A stretch of DNA of 33,237 nt from Lachnospiraceae bacterium (GCA_028692055.1 JAQUYA010000026.1:1-33237), one strand, 5' to 3'. Positions 25,339 to 32,796 are shown, counted from the stretch's first letter. Notes: a model not told the origin generated them from the sequence alone. A program made the numbers and translations.

Positions 25339-25403
25339 GTTGTGTCAGCAAACATAATGATTTACCGCTGAATATCGCCAAAAATCGTTCAGTTTCATTT
25401 TAA

Positions 25404-25441
25404 CTTAAGTATTACTCAACTGCCGACTTGAGTAAATTAAG
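25404..25441 (+). repeat. Imperfect inverted repeat
   Basis: CTTAA (25404-25408) and TTACTCAA (25412-25419) pair with TTGAGTAA (25428-25435) and TTAAG (25437-25441), around the loop CTGCCGAC. There is no T-run, so it is not a terminator. It could be an RNA structure or a protein-binding palindrome. Confidence 0.6.
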
Positions 25442-25579
25442 AGTTCACAATCTTCAGCGAAGTTTACTCGCACAATCACTTTTAAGAATGAAACACACGA
25501 AGCGTTTTACAAAGGATATCTGCAAGACTTAATTCAATTTCAGAAAAGGAAAAATGGAATTTAAAAATATATTCAACGT

Positions 25580-25616
25580 TGTCAGCATGTCAGCATGTGA
25601 ACTGTCAGCATGTGAT
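25580..25616 (+). repeat. Direct repeats of TGTCAGCATG
   Basis: TGTCAGCA at 25580-25587, then TGTCAGCATGTGA at 25588-25600 and again at 25604-25616. A further TGTCAGCA is at 25343-25350. The last copy ends 12 bases before the -35-like TAAA of the sigma-28-like promoter. Confidence 0.75.
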
Positions 25617-25628
25617 TTATTCAAGATG

Positions 25629-25656
25629 TAAAGAAATTGTAGTTATATACCGATAT
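25629..25656 (+). promoter_or_regulatory. Sigma-28-like promoter
   Basis: TAAAGAAA at 25629-25636 and ACCGATAT at 25649-25656 resemble the sigma-28/sigma-D elements TAAA and GCCGATAT, with 16 bases between TAAA and the -10. The cognate sigma gene lies in this window at 19003-19773. A start near 25663 would place the terminator at 25686-25732 only about 25 bases downstream. Confidence 0.45.
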
Positions 25657-25685
25657 AAATAGCACATGGATGAATTTGAACAGCT

Positions 25686-25732
25686 ACGGACAGCGAACCT
25701 CTGAAAAAACAAGAGTTTGCTGTCCGTTTTTT
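25686..25732 (+). terminator. Strong intrinsic terminator with no gene directly upstream
   Basis: ACGGACAGCGAACCTCT (25686-25702) pairs with AGAGTTTGCTGTCCGT (25712-25727), with one G-U pair and one bulged C, and is followed by TTTTTT (25727-25732). No gene lies between it and the tsf terminator, so it ends either a short RNA or the leader of the next gene. Confidence 0.85.
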
Positions 25733-25788
25733 AGTATCATAATATTGGAGGGGTGTCACTTGTAACAGCGAGGGTGAAGAAGGAACAT

Positions 25789-25815
25789 TTGATGTAAAGG
25801 CATAAATACTATAAT
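25789..25815 (+). promoter_or_regulatory. Weak candidate promoter for the 25836 gene
   Basis: A perfect TATAAT lies at 25810-25815, with TTGATG at 25789-25794 at a short 15-base spacing. The implied start near 25822 would leave almost no leader before the ribosome binding site AGGGAGG (25825-25831). Confidence 0.35.
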
Positions 25816-25835
25816 CAATGAGACAGGGAGGGAAA

Positions 25836-26414
25836 ATGATTATGGAATTGACAGGAATTAATCAGACACAATATCTAGATAAAGTATTTAAATATTATAC
25901 CTACAAGGATGGAAAAGGACAGGAGAAAAGTGTTTCTTTGAAGGACAGTGTGGAAATATCACTTCCCTCCTTTACGGTGTCTGTGGGTTCGGAGACTTAT
26001 GAAGAATTAAAAACACAAATAAAGACGATGCATAATGGTGTCTGGAACTGGAATAGTTGGCAGAATAATCATCAGGGTATGGAGAATACAAGTTATATCA
26101 GTGATGAAACAGCGGTTCCACCGAGAGGATTTCAGTATTTTGCAGGCAATTATTCAGGACAATCCGTGAGTGATTTAAAAGAGTCTCTCAATAAGTTGGA
26201 GATGAATCAATATACAAGTAATATGACTTTGATTGCAGCCAAAAAGGGAGTAAAAATGGGGTTGGGCAGTTTGTTATTGGATAATAAGAATTTTAATCAA
26301 AATAGTGACAAAATAGATGATAGTCTGTATCAAAGCGGAATTGATTTTTTAGAAAAGTTTCATATTAAGTATGGTTCTGATAGAATTGAAATCTTGAAGA
26401 GAGGAGGAAACTAA
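25836..26414 (+). CDS. Uncharacterised protein, 192 residues
   Basis: 192 residues, no signal peptide and no membrane helix seen. Not recognised. It begins MIMELTGINQTQYLDKVFKYYTY; the centre is rich in Asn, Trp and Gln (GVWNWNSWQNNHQGM), and the C-terminal half is helical (SVSDLKESLNKLEMNQYTSN, then DSLYQSGIDFLEKFHIKYG). AGGGAGG at 25825-25831 lies before ATG 25836 (four bases after it) and ATG 25842 (ten bases); either may be the start. Three bases separate its stop from the next gene, so the two form an operon and probably act together. Confidence 0.75.
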   Translation: MIMELTGINQTQYLDKVFKYYTYKDGKGQEKSVSLKDSVEISLPSFTVSVGSETYEELKTQIKTMHNGVWNWNSWQNNHQGMENTSYISDETAVPPRGFQYFAGNYSGQSVSDLKESLNKLEMNQYTSNMTLIAAKKGVKMGLGSLLLDNKNFNQNSDKIDDSLYQSGIDFLEKFHIKYGSDRIEILKRGGN

Positions 26415-26417
26415 GTC

Positions 26418-28469
26418 ATGGGAATAGCAGGAGTTGGATATGGAAATACAGTGCCATATTATCCACATATAAACAGCAGAACAGGGAAGAATGCAGAATT
26501 ACAGAATATTCAGCCGGAAAGTCAATGCTCCGGAAATATCGCTCTTAAATGGAGTGATGGAGCGATTTTTGTTAGTGGCACACCAGACGGACAGTCATTT
26601 TCAATTTATAAAGCAGATGATTATTCAGCAGATAATCCGATACTTAATATTAAGGGAACAGATAAAGATGGAAACATTTATGAACAGCAAATAGATCCCC
26701 TGACAGTCGATCCGGAGAATGCATCTTATGTTGAGATGATGGCAGTCAATGCATATCTAGTAGATATAGGCGAATTGGATGGGAATGATTTTAGTGCAAT
26801 TGAAAGACCAACAAAAGATGATTTGGAGAAAGCAGATTATCTTAATTCCATTAGGGAATGGCGTGATACACAGTATAGCGTGGGAAATATGGTCGGCTAT
26901 CATAAGTCCGCAAATGTATGTAATGCACTTGTGAATTTGCAGCATGAACAGAATGGGACAGTTAAAGTGATAGAAGGACCTGATGGAGCAGTCATAGTTA
27001 CGCAGAGAGAGGGAAGACTTCAAAGCGGCATTATAGGCATGAGCAGTTTTGGAACAGGTGATAATTTTCGGTTCATGGAGGCAAGATATGCGGATGATTC
27101 TACAACAGAGAATCCAATTATTGAAGTTCGTATTTCTGAGGAATTTGGCGTCCCAACAGTATTTAGGGTTAATATCAACGACATAGACCCAAAGAATGCA
27201 ACGCAGTTAGAGATGTTTGCATTGTGTTCCCATGCGGATGCACAGGGAATTTCTACTTCGGATAGAAATGGTGTTGCTTATATATCATTGATTGAATATG
27301 CTGGTGTCGGTGGATATGAGGCAGACAACATTACAGATTTTGTAGGAAAGAAACAGGACTGGACTCAAATTGTTGAGGAAGCACTAAAGGCAGAAACGGA
27401 TAGTACAAATAACATTGTAGATGTATGGACGCAGATGCTAAAAGATTTATTTGAGGCATTTGTTAAAAATATGTCAGATGAAATTGTTGGAGATGGCTCT
27501 ATTATAGATCTTATATCTGGAGAAGAACGTTTTGAAATAGATAATGATAGATACCGTATTCAGCATAGAGAAAACCAGATATTTACTATAACAGATAAGG
27601 AGACAGGGGCAGTACATACTTTTTCTGAGGAGCAGGCAATGCTTCAAAAGAATGTAGAGAGTGGTAATACTTATCTTATGAATTGCGATGAAAATGGAGA
27701 TGTCACAGATGTTATGGAAGTTTCAGACGAGCTTTTGAGCTATTTGAATGTCTATTTTATGATCAATCATATCAAGCCGGGAGTGATGAATGACGAAACG
27801 GAAGCACAGGTGAAGGATATTCTGGCTAAACAGGAAATAGATTTCAAAGAGGCAGGCTTATTTGCATATAATACAGGACTACCGTCCAAAGAGCAGACAT
27901 TAACAGATCAAAAGTATACGGATAGTGAAACGGGGATTTCGTGGTATGTTGGAAAAGATGAAATTCCATATATTCTGGAAAAAGATATAGAGAAATTAAT
28001 CACTTTATGCAAAGGGACAGGAGAGGACTGGTTAAAAAAAGCAGCCAAAATGACAGGACTTATATCTTCTGATAACGTAGATGAATCATTATCAATGGAG
28101 GAAAGTGCTTTTCAATTAATCGCACCCAATGCACCGGAAGAAGTAAAGCAGGCATGGATGGAGGCTGTTAAAGAAACTGGTATAAATGGACTCGGGCTAC
28201 AAGAAAATGGAATGATGAGCCACATCACGCAGTTGGATGTTCAACGGGTAATCAAGTGGTATAATGGCGAGGATACTGATGTTTTGGGAAGAACAGTAGA
28301 GTCCGCACAACAGGCGGTAGAAAAAGCACTATATGATTTGGAACATCCACTTGAGCCACTTACGAACAGAAGTGTCAGTGTGCAGCAGAGTATTGAAAAA
28401 GAGAAAGAGTTTTATAAAAATCACAGATTATCAATAAACAAGGAAGGGTATAAGAGTGAAATAATTTGA
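26418..28469 (+). CDS. Large uncharacterised protein with internal duplication
   Basis: 683 residues, no signal peptide or membrane helix. The style (MGIAGVGYGNTVPYYP near the start; repeated DP-x-NA-motif modules) is that of a family I associate with Lachnospiraceae, function unknown. Two related modules are visible: about residues 47-116 (NPILNIKGTDKDGNIYEQ, DPENASYVEMMAVNAYL) and about 188-275 (NPIIEVRISEEFG, DPKNATQLEMFALCSHA). The middle and C-terminal parts are acidic and mostly helical, with no recognised catalytic motif. GAGGAGG at 26400-26406 supports the ATG. Nothing visible separates intracellular from exported localisation. Confidence 0.8.
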   Translation: MGIAGVGYGNTVPYYPHINSRTGKNAELQNIQPESQCSGNIALKWSDGAIFVSGTPDGQSFSIYKADDYSADNPILNIKGTDKDGNIYEQQIDPLTVDPENASYVEMMAVNAYLVDIGELDGNDFSAIERPTKDDLEKADYLNSIREWRDTQYSVGNMVGYHKSANVCNALVNLQHEQNGTVKVIEGPDGAVIVTQREGRLQSGIIGMSSFGTGDNFRFMEARYADDSTTENPIIEVRISEEFGVPTVFRVNINDIDPKNATQLEMFALCSHADAQGISTSDRNGVAYISLIEYAGVGGYEADNITDFVGKKQDWTQIVEEALKAETDSTNNIVDVWTQMLKDLFEAFVKNMSDEIVGDGSIIDLISGEERFEIDNDRYRIQHRENQIFTITDKETGAVHTFSEEQAMLQKNVESGNTYLMNCDENGDVTDVMEVSDELLSYLNVYFMINHIKPGVMNDETEAQVKDILAKQEIDFKEAGLFAYNTGLPSKEQTLTDQKYTDSETGISWYVGKDEIPYILEKDIEKLITLCKGTGEDWLKKAAKMTGLISSDNVDESLSMEESAFQLIAPNAPEEVKQAWMEAVKETGINGLGLQENGMMSHITQLDVQRVIKWYNGEDTDVLGRTVESAQQAVEKALYDLEHPLEPLTNRSVSVQQSIEKEKEFYKNHRLSINKEGYKSEII

Positions 28470-28498
28470 CAATTATTTCACATTGGTTTTGATTGTAC

Positions 28499-28531
28499 GC
28501 GTGCTAAAGCACGCAGATGGGAATAAAAATG
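28499..28531 (+). promoter_or_regulatory. Hairpin-Shine-Dalgarno cassette (copy C)
   Basis: GCGTGC (28499-28504), TAAA loop, GCACGC (28509-28514): a perfect six-pair stem. AGATGGGAATAAAA follows, then ATG at 28529. The stem end lies 14 bases from the start codon, exactly as in copy B. SD is GATGGGA; the ATG at 28517 inside it is in frame. Confidence 0.6.
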
Positions 28532-29083
28532 GAAAAGCAGGATTTTATTGGATATGATTATAGAGAAATTACAGTGGAAAAAAATCAAATATCCGCTTAT
28601 ATGGATGGGTATGAATGCTTTGGCTGGACGTTGGATGAAAATCACCAGGCGGTTTTTGAACGGACATTGGTTCAAAATAGCTCCGAATTTCAGAAAAGTG
28701 GAAAGACGGTACTTCGATTCAAAAGGAATCGAAAAATTATAAATAAAACAGAACTTACAAGACTTCAAAGATATTTTGAAGATTGTATGAGGCAGATTGC
28801 AGAACTGGAGCAGTCAAAAATCAGGATGGGAATGATTGCAGCAATGATTATTGGAATTGTGGGATGTGCGTTTATGGCAGGATCTGCATTTGCAATAACC
28901 AATGAACCACCTCTGGTAATTGCCTGTACGCTATTAGCAATCCCTGGTTTTACCTGTTGGATTCTGCCATACTTTGTGTATCGGTGGGTATCGAATAAGA
29001 AAGCGGAACAGGTGAATCCAATGATAGAAAAGAAGCAGGATGAGGTATATGAAATCTGTGAAAAAGGACATAAATTATTATAA
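28529..29083 (+). CDS. Membrane protein with two C-terminal helices, unknown
   Basis: 184 residues. A soluble N-terminal domain (about 1-75: FIGYDYREITVEKNQ, YECFGWTLDENHQ, RTLVQNSSEFQKSGKTVLRFKRNRKI) precedes an amphipathic helix, two membrane helices (about 100-122 and 128-150) and a charged C-terminal helix. I do not recognise a named function, though the layout is frequent in Firmicutes. ATG 28529 is preferred because the in-frame ATG 28517 lies in the ribosome binding site. The next gene begins inside its last codons. Confidence 0.75.
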   Translation: MEKQDFIGYDYREITVEKNQISAYMDGYECFGWTLDENHQAVFERTLVQNSSEFQKSGKTVLRFKRNRKIINKTELTRLQRYFEDCMRQIAELEQSKIRMGMIAAMIIGIVGCAFMAGSAFAITNEPPLVIACTLLAIPGFTCWILPYFVYRWVSNKKAEQVNPMIEKKQDEVYEICEKGHKLL

Positions 29084-29591
29084 TCATATAATTAAAAAAA
29101 TACCATTTCTTATTATTTTAGGGCTGGAAATTGTTTCGGCTGCAATGTCTATTTTATACACAGCGACAGACTGGCTAAAAAAGATTCCGGAGAGTGTGGT
29201 TTATGTGATTTTCGTTGTGGCAGCATGTGCCCTAGTTTTACTGGTATGGAGAATGATTCTTTTTTTTATGGATTCTCAGTGGAAACTAAAAATTCAGGAA
29301 ACCATACACAGGTGGTCATTTTTAGGCAGAATGGCAGATGACTTTAGCTATCGTACTGTTACTATGGCAGGAGTTTCCTTTGTGATTAACACGCTTTTCG
29401 CAGTATTCAAAGGGATAGCCGGATGGTTTTCAGCTTCCTTCTGGATGATTACATTTGCGGCATATTATATGGTACTTAGCCTGTCAAAACTGATTTTATT
29501 AAGTACAAAGTTTAGATTAAGAAAAATAGAGGATGAAGTGAAACGTGAAATGAGGGAATGGAAACACATTTGTTATTTTTGTTGGTTGTAG
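29049..29591 (+). CDS. Membrane protein, probably C-terminally truncated
   Basis: 180 residues. Hydrophobic helices are seen at about 15-37, 49-72, 103-120 and 132-150, then a charged linker (RLRKIEDEVKREMREWKH) ends abruptly in ICYFCWL and a stop. From memory, similar Lachnospiraceae proteins continue after this linker with a second set of membrane helices, so this copy may have lost its C-terminal half to a nonsense change or frameshift; that is an inference. The start overlaps the previous gene by 35 bases; AGGA at 29037-29040 gives the right spacing to ATG 29049. Confidence 0.6.
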   Translation: MKSVKKDINYYNHIIKKIPFLIILGLEIVSAAMSILYTATDWLKKIPESVVYVIFVVAACALVLLVWRMILFFMDSQWKLKIQETIHRWSFLGRMADDFSYRTVTMAGVSFVINTLFAVFKGIAGWFSASFWMITFAAYYMVLSLSKLILLSTKFRLRKIEDEVKREMREWKHICYFCWL

Positions 29592-29614
29592 AATAGATGA
29601 TACCTTATTATACT
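29586..29614 (+). promoter_or_regulatory. Candidate promoter for the dehydrogenase gene
   Basis: TTGTAG (29586-29591) and TATACT (29609-29614) are separated by 17 bases. The -10 matches five of six, the -35 three of six. It overlaps the end of the truncated gene and lies about 55 bases before the dehydrogenase start. Confidence 0.4.
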
Positions 29615-29671
29615 TTAATTACATAAACAAGACAAGTGTTGAAATAATAAAAAGATATATTGGAGGACAAC

Positions 29672-30688
29672 ATGAAAGCAGCATTATATCAGGGAAAACG
29701 AAATATAGAGATTGTAGAGTTACCTACACCAACAGCGGGAGATAATGATATTGTCATTAAAAATATTTATTCCAGTATCTGTGGAACCGATGTTGCGGTA
29801 TATACTCATGGTCCGTATCAGGGACATCGTATTACAATCGGTGGCGAATTTGGACATGAAACTGTATCAAGAGTAGTAGAAGTAGGAAAAAACATAAGAG
29901 ATATTTATGTTGGAGATAGAGTATATCCTTATCCAAGACTTGCTAAGGGAGATCCAAGAAGAGCAGGAACCATTGGAGGATTTTCAGAATACATACTTGT
30001 TTCAAATGCAAAAATCAATGAAGAACTATATGCAGTCCCTGAGAAAATCAGTGATAAAGCAGCAAGCTTGATTGAGCCTTTTACAGTAGGCTGTAGGGCA
30101 GCAAGAAGATCGGAACCGAAGCCAGGGGAAAATGCTATTATTTTTGGAGCAGGAACTATTGGAATAGCAGCAGCCATTACATTAAGATATTTTGGCTGCA
30201 ATAAGATAATGATTTGCGATTATTCCGATTTTCGATTGAAAAAAGCAAAAGAATTGGGATTTGAAATTTGTAACAATGGAAAAGAAGATTTGAAAATAAA
30301 GGCAAAAGAGTATTTTGGAGAAGCAGTGTCAGCACTTGGAATGACCTGTGATGCAGATATTTATATTGATGCAGCGGGAGCAGACGAGATTATTGCAACT
30401 TATCAGACAATGGGAAGTGTTGGCTCACGCATGGTTGTAGTTGCTGTGAAGGCAGGAATGAGACCAGTAGATGTGTTGGCGATGACATTTGGACAGCACG
30501 CAATCATTGGAAGCGGTGGATATATGCCAGAGGATGTCAGAGATGTTATGGATATCATGGAAAGCGGCAGATGGGATATTGAGTCCATTATTACCCATGA
30601 ATTTTCACAGGACAGACTGGGTGAAGCGATTGAAATGGCTTCTGACACAGAACAATCATTGAATGTGGTTATAAAATATGAAAAATAA
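29672..30688 (+). CDS. Zinc-type medium-chain alcohol/polyol dehydrogenase
   Basis: 338 residues, the medium-chain dehydrogenase/reductase family. Catalytic zinc ligands are in place: C37 in SICGTD, H62/E63 in GGEFGHE, and E135 in LIEPFTVG. The Rossmann motif GAGTIG at 159-164, with D183 at the end of the second strand, suggests NAD rather than NADP. The structural-zinc loop (about residues 85-105) has no cysteines, so the second zinc is absent. Substrate cannot be read; sorbitol/threonine-dehydrogenase-like relatives are most similar in style. The ATG follows GGAGGAC at 29662-29668. Confidence 0.88.
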   Translation: MKAALYQGKRNIEIVELPTPTAGDNDIVIKNIYSSICGTDVAVYTHGPYQGHRITIGGEFGHETVSRVVEVGKNIRDIYVGDRVYPYPRLAKGDPRRAGTIGGFSEYILVSNAKINEELYAVPEKISDKAASLIEPFTVGCRAARRSEPKPGENAIIFGAGTIGIAAAITLRYFGCNKIMICDYSDFRLKKAKELGFEICNNGKEDLKIKAKEYFGEAVSALGMTCDADIYIDAAGADEIIATYQTMGSVGSRMVVVAVKAGMRPVDVLAMTFGQHAIIGSGGYMPEDVRDVMDIMESGRWDIESIITHEFSQDRLGEAIEMASDTEQSLNVVIKYEK

Positions 30689-30796
30689 TTGCAATTAATA
30701 ATTCTGAAACAAAACATAAACAGAAAGCAAATAAAGAAGACGTAGGATAACATTATCAAATCAACCGAGGATTTCATACGAAAGGAAGTAGAAATT

Positions 30797-31165
30797 ATGA
30801 AGAAAAGTAGTTTTGTGGCAATGATCTTAGGAGTTATTAGTCTTGTGTTTTTTGCGCTTGGAATGTGTATGGCAATGTTACCCGAGTGGAATGCATTTAC
30901 ACCAGGGGTAGTGTGCGGATGCATTGGTCTGGTACTAGCACTTATTACTGTATTTGTTTGGAGAAAGATGGAGAACAAAGAACCAATTAAGTTAAATGCT
31001 AAAACAGTTGGCACAGTTATTGTTGGTATTATCGGAGCATTGGCACTTGGCGTTGGAATGTGCTTTACAATGGTTTGGAATCAGATGATTCTTGGAGTAG
31101 TTATTGGATTGGTTGGAATTGTGCTTCTGCTTTGCCTGATTCCATTAGTAAAAGGAATTAAATAG
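30797..31165 (+). CDS. Small four-helix membrane protein with tandem duplication
   Basis: 122 residues and four membrane helices (about 6-27, 36-55, 70-92, 96-116). The first and second halves look alike: AMILGVISLVFFALGMCMAML with VGIIGALALGVGMCFTMV, and GVVCGCIGLVLALI with GVVIGLVGIVLLL, so an internal duplication of a two-helix unit is likely. No function is recognised. The start follows GAAAGGAAG at 30780-30788. The gap from the dehydrogenase stop (30689-30796) holds no recognisable signal. Confidence 0.75.
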   Translation: MKKSSFVAMILGVISLVFFALGMCMAMLPEWNAFTPGVVCGCIGLVLALITVFVWRKMENKEPIKLNAKTVGTVIVGIIGALALGVGMCFTMVWNQMILGVVIGLVGIVLLLCLIPLVKGIK

Positions 31166-31172
31166 GTACATT

Positions 31173-31217
31173 TTTTCATAAAAGGTAAGTGCTGTATAAA
31201 CCGGCCTTTTATGAAAA
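31173..31217 (+). repeat. Perfect 13-bp inverted repeat after the small membrane protein gene
   Basis: TTTTCATAAAAGG (31173-31185) pairs with CCTTTTATGAAAA (31205-31217) around 19 bases. Neither strand has a T-run directly after the stem, so factor-independent termination is uncertain; it may be a terminator, an RNA-end hairpin or a binding palindrome. Confidence 0.7.
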
Positions 31218-31287
31218 TTAAGTTTGCACAGGAATATGGTAATTATGCACATATATATAGGTACAAATTTTTGGTGATAATTACATA

Positions 31288-31316
31288 TTACGAGAAAGAA
31301 AAATATTTTATATAAT
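31288..31316 (+). promoter_or_regulatory. Candidate promoter for the MATE gene
   Basis: TTACGA (31288-31293), 17 bases, and a perfect TATAAT (31311-31316). Implied start near 31322, giving a 90-base leader that contains the attenuator-like hairpin. Confidence 0.5.
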
Positions 31317-31351
31317 TGAAGTCTAGTAAATTAAAAATACAAATAGGTGGT

Positions 31352-31392
31352 AGCTGAAATGTGAAAACCAACATATCAGCTGCTATTTTTTT
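31352..31392 (+). terminator. Attenuator-like terminator in the MATE leader
   Basis: AGCTGAAATG (31352-31361) pairs with CATATCAGCT (31372-31381) with one mismatch. GCTA and seven T (31386-31392) follow, and the ribosome binding site AGGAG is only eight bases further. A terminator between promoter and start codon suggests regulated read-through. Confidence 0.6.
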
Positions 31393-31412
31393 GGGCAAAA
31401 GGAGAAAACAAA

Positions 31413-32792
31413 ATGAATCAAAATTCAAACCATTATCTTGCAGAGGCACCAATAGGGAAACTTATGATGAAATTTTCAATTCCATGTATCATGTCTTTGC
31501 TTGTATCGTCACTTTACAATATCGTAGATCAGATTTTTATCGGAAGAGGTGTTGGATATCTGGGGAATGGAGCGACCAATGTGGTATTTCCAATTACAGT
31601 CATTGCACTGGCACTTGCTTTGATGATTGGCGATGGGTGTGCAGCTTTTTTAAGTATTTGTCAGGGTAAAAAAGATACGGAAGGTATAAGAATGGGGGCT
31701 GGAAATTCTATTTTAGTGCTCGTGCTTAGCAGCATTATGATTATGATTATCTTTATAGTGTTTCGGGAAGGAATACTGAGAGCCTTCGGAGCAACAGAAA
31801 ATAATATTGCATATGCCAGAGATTATTTTGATATTATTGTAATTGGTATTCCGTTTTTTATGTTTACCAATGGGTTAAACTCTATTATTCGTGCAGATGG
31901 AAGTCCACAGTTTGCAATGATATCCACATTAGTGGGATGTATTATCAATATCATTTTTGATCCGATTGCAATTTTTGTATTGCACTGGGGTGTAAAAGGT
32001 GCTGCACTTGCCACAATTGCAGGTCAGATTGTATCAGCAGGTTTAGCATTGTACTATCTTTTCCATACAAAGTCATTTAAGCTCAACATAAAAAGTTTTG
32101 CAATAAAAGCCTCCTTGCTGGAACGTATTTTACCGCTTGGAATCAGCAGCTTTCTAACACAACTTTCTATCGTAATCATCATGGGAGTTATGAACAATGT
32201 ATTGGTAAAATACGGAGCAATGTCCAAGTATGGTGCAGATATACCGATGACGGTAGTCGGTATTGTAATGAAAGTCTTTCAGATTGTGATAGCATTCGTA
32301 GTAGGTGTTGCTGCTGGTTCACAGCCGATTGTTGGATACAATTATGGAGCAGGACATTTTGGACGTGTCAAAGAAATTTATAAGAAGATGATGATTGTCG
32401 AGGTAGGTATTGGAATCATAGCGACTATCTGCTTTGAAATTTTCCCAATGAGGATTATTAGTCTGTTCGGAAGCGAAAGCGATTTGTATAACGAATATGG
32501 TGTCATGGCATTTCGGATTTTCCTGTGTACGATGATATTATGTTGTGTACAGAAAGCAACAAGTATATTTTTGCAGTCATTAGGAAAACCAGTGCTGTCA
32601 ATGGGATTATCCCTGCTTAGAGACTTTGTTTTGAGCGTTCCCCTCGTGTTGATTCTGCCATTGGCATTTGGTGTAGAAGGTCCATTGTTTTCAGCACCTA
32701 TAGCGGATATCATCTCATTTCTTGTCGTTTTGATTATCATGAGAACCGTCATAAAGGAATTAAATACAACAGTAAAAAAGGAAGAGGTATAG
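31413..32792 (+). CDS. MATE family multidrug/cation efflux transporter
   Basis: 459 residues with about 12 membrane helices in two halves. It matches the MATE family (NorM/DinF/MepA group): PIGKLMMKFSIPCIMSLLVSSLYNIVDQIFIGRGVG at the start, NSIIRADGSPQFAMISTLVGCIINIIFDPIAIFVL in the first half, and GSQPIVGYNYGAGHFGRVKEIYKK in the second. Such pumps use proton or sodium gradients to expel drugs or metabolites; the substrate here is unknown. It starts after AGGAG (31400-31404), and its stop is four bases before the next gene. Confidence 0.93.
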   Translation: MNQNSNHYLAEAPIGKLMMKFSIPCIMSLLVSSLYNIVDQIFIGRGVGYLGNGATNVVFPITVIALALALMIGDGCAAFLSICQGKKDTEGIRMGAGNSILVLVLSSIMIMIIFIVFREGILRAFGATENNIAYARDYFDIIVIGIPFFMFTNGLNSIIRADGSPQFAMISTLVGCIINIIFDPIAIFVLHWGVKGAALATIAGQIVSAGLALYYLFHTKSFKLNIKSFAIKASLLERILPLGISSFLTQLSIVIIMGVMNNVLVKYGAMSKYGADIPMTVVGIVMKVFQIVIAFVVGVAAGSQPIVGYNYGAGHFGRVKEIYKKMMIVEVGIGIIATICFEIFPMRIISLFGSESDLYNEYGVMAFRIFLCTMILCCVQKATSIFLQSLGKPVLSMGLSLLRDFVLSVPLVLILPLAFGVEGPLFSAPIADIISFLVVLIIMRTVIKELNTTVKKEEV

Positions 32793-32796
32793 GAAT

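Larger units (their letters stand above)
25339..25835 (+). other. Intergenic region of about 500 bases, no gene seen
   Basis: No convincing coding sequence lies here; the longest ATG-started frames noticed are 12-14 codons without ribosome binding sites. It contains the inverted repeat at 25404-25441, the TGTCAGCATG repeats at 25580-25616, the sigma-28-like promoter at 25629-25656, a terminator at 25686-25732 and a weak -10 at 25810-25815. The rest shows nothing recognisable. Confidence 0.7.

Noticed and set aside
25498..25542. Fourteen-codon frame starting at ATG 25498
   Set aside because: Too short and without a ribosome binding site.
25670..25708. Twelve-codon frame MDEFEQLRTANL inside the candidate short RNA
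   Set aside because: No ribosome binding site precedes it and it runs into the terminator stem; no sign of coding.
25339..25835. Insertion sequence remnant
   Set aside because: No transposase fragment, no matching terminal repeats and no target duplication could be seen; the short TGTCAGCATG repeats alone do not support it.
31361..31669. Plus-strand open frame overlapping the MATE gene start
   Set aside because: It reads through the terminator stem and the MATE coding region in another frame; its GTG has no ribosome binding site. A leader-peptide role for its first codons was considered but is unsupported.
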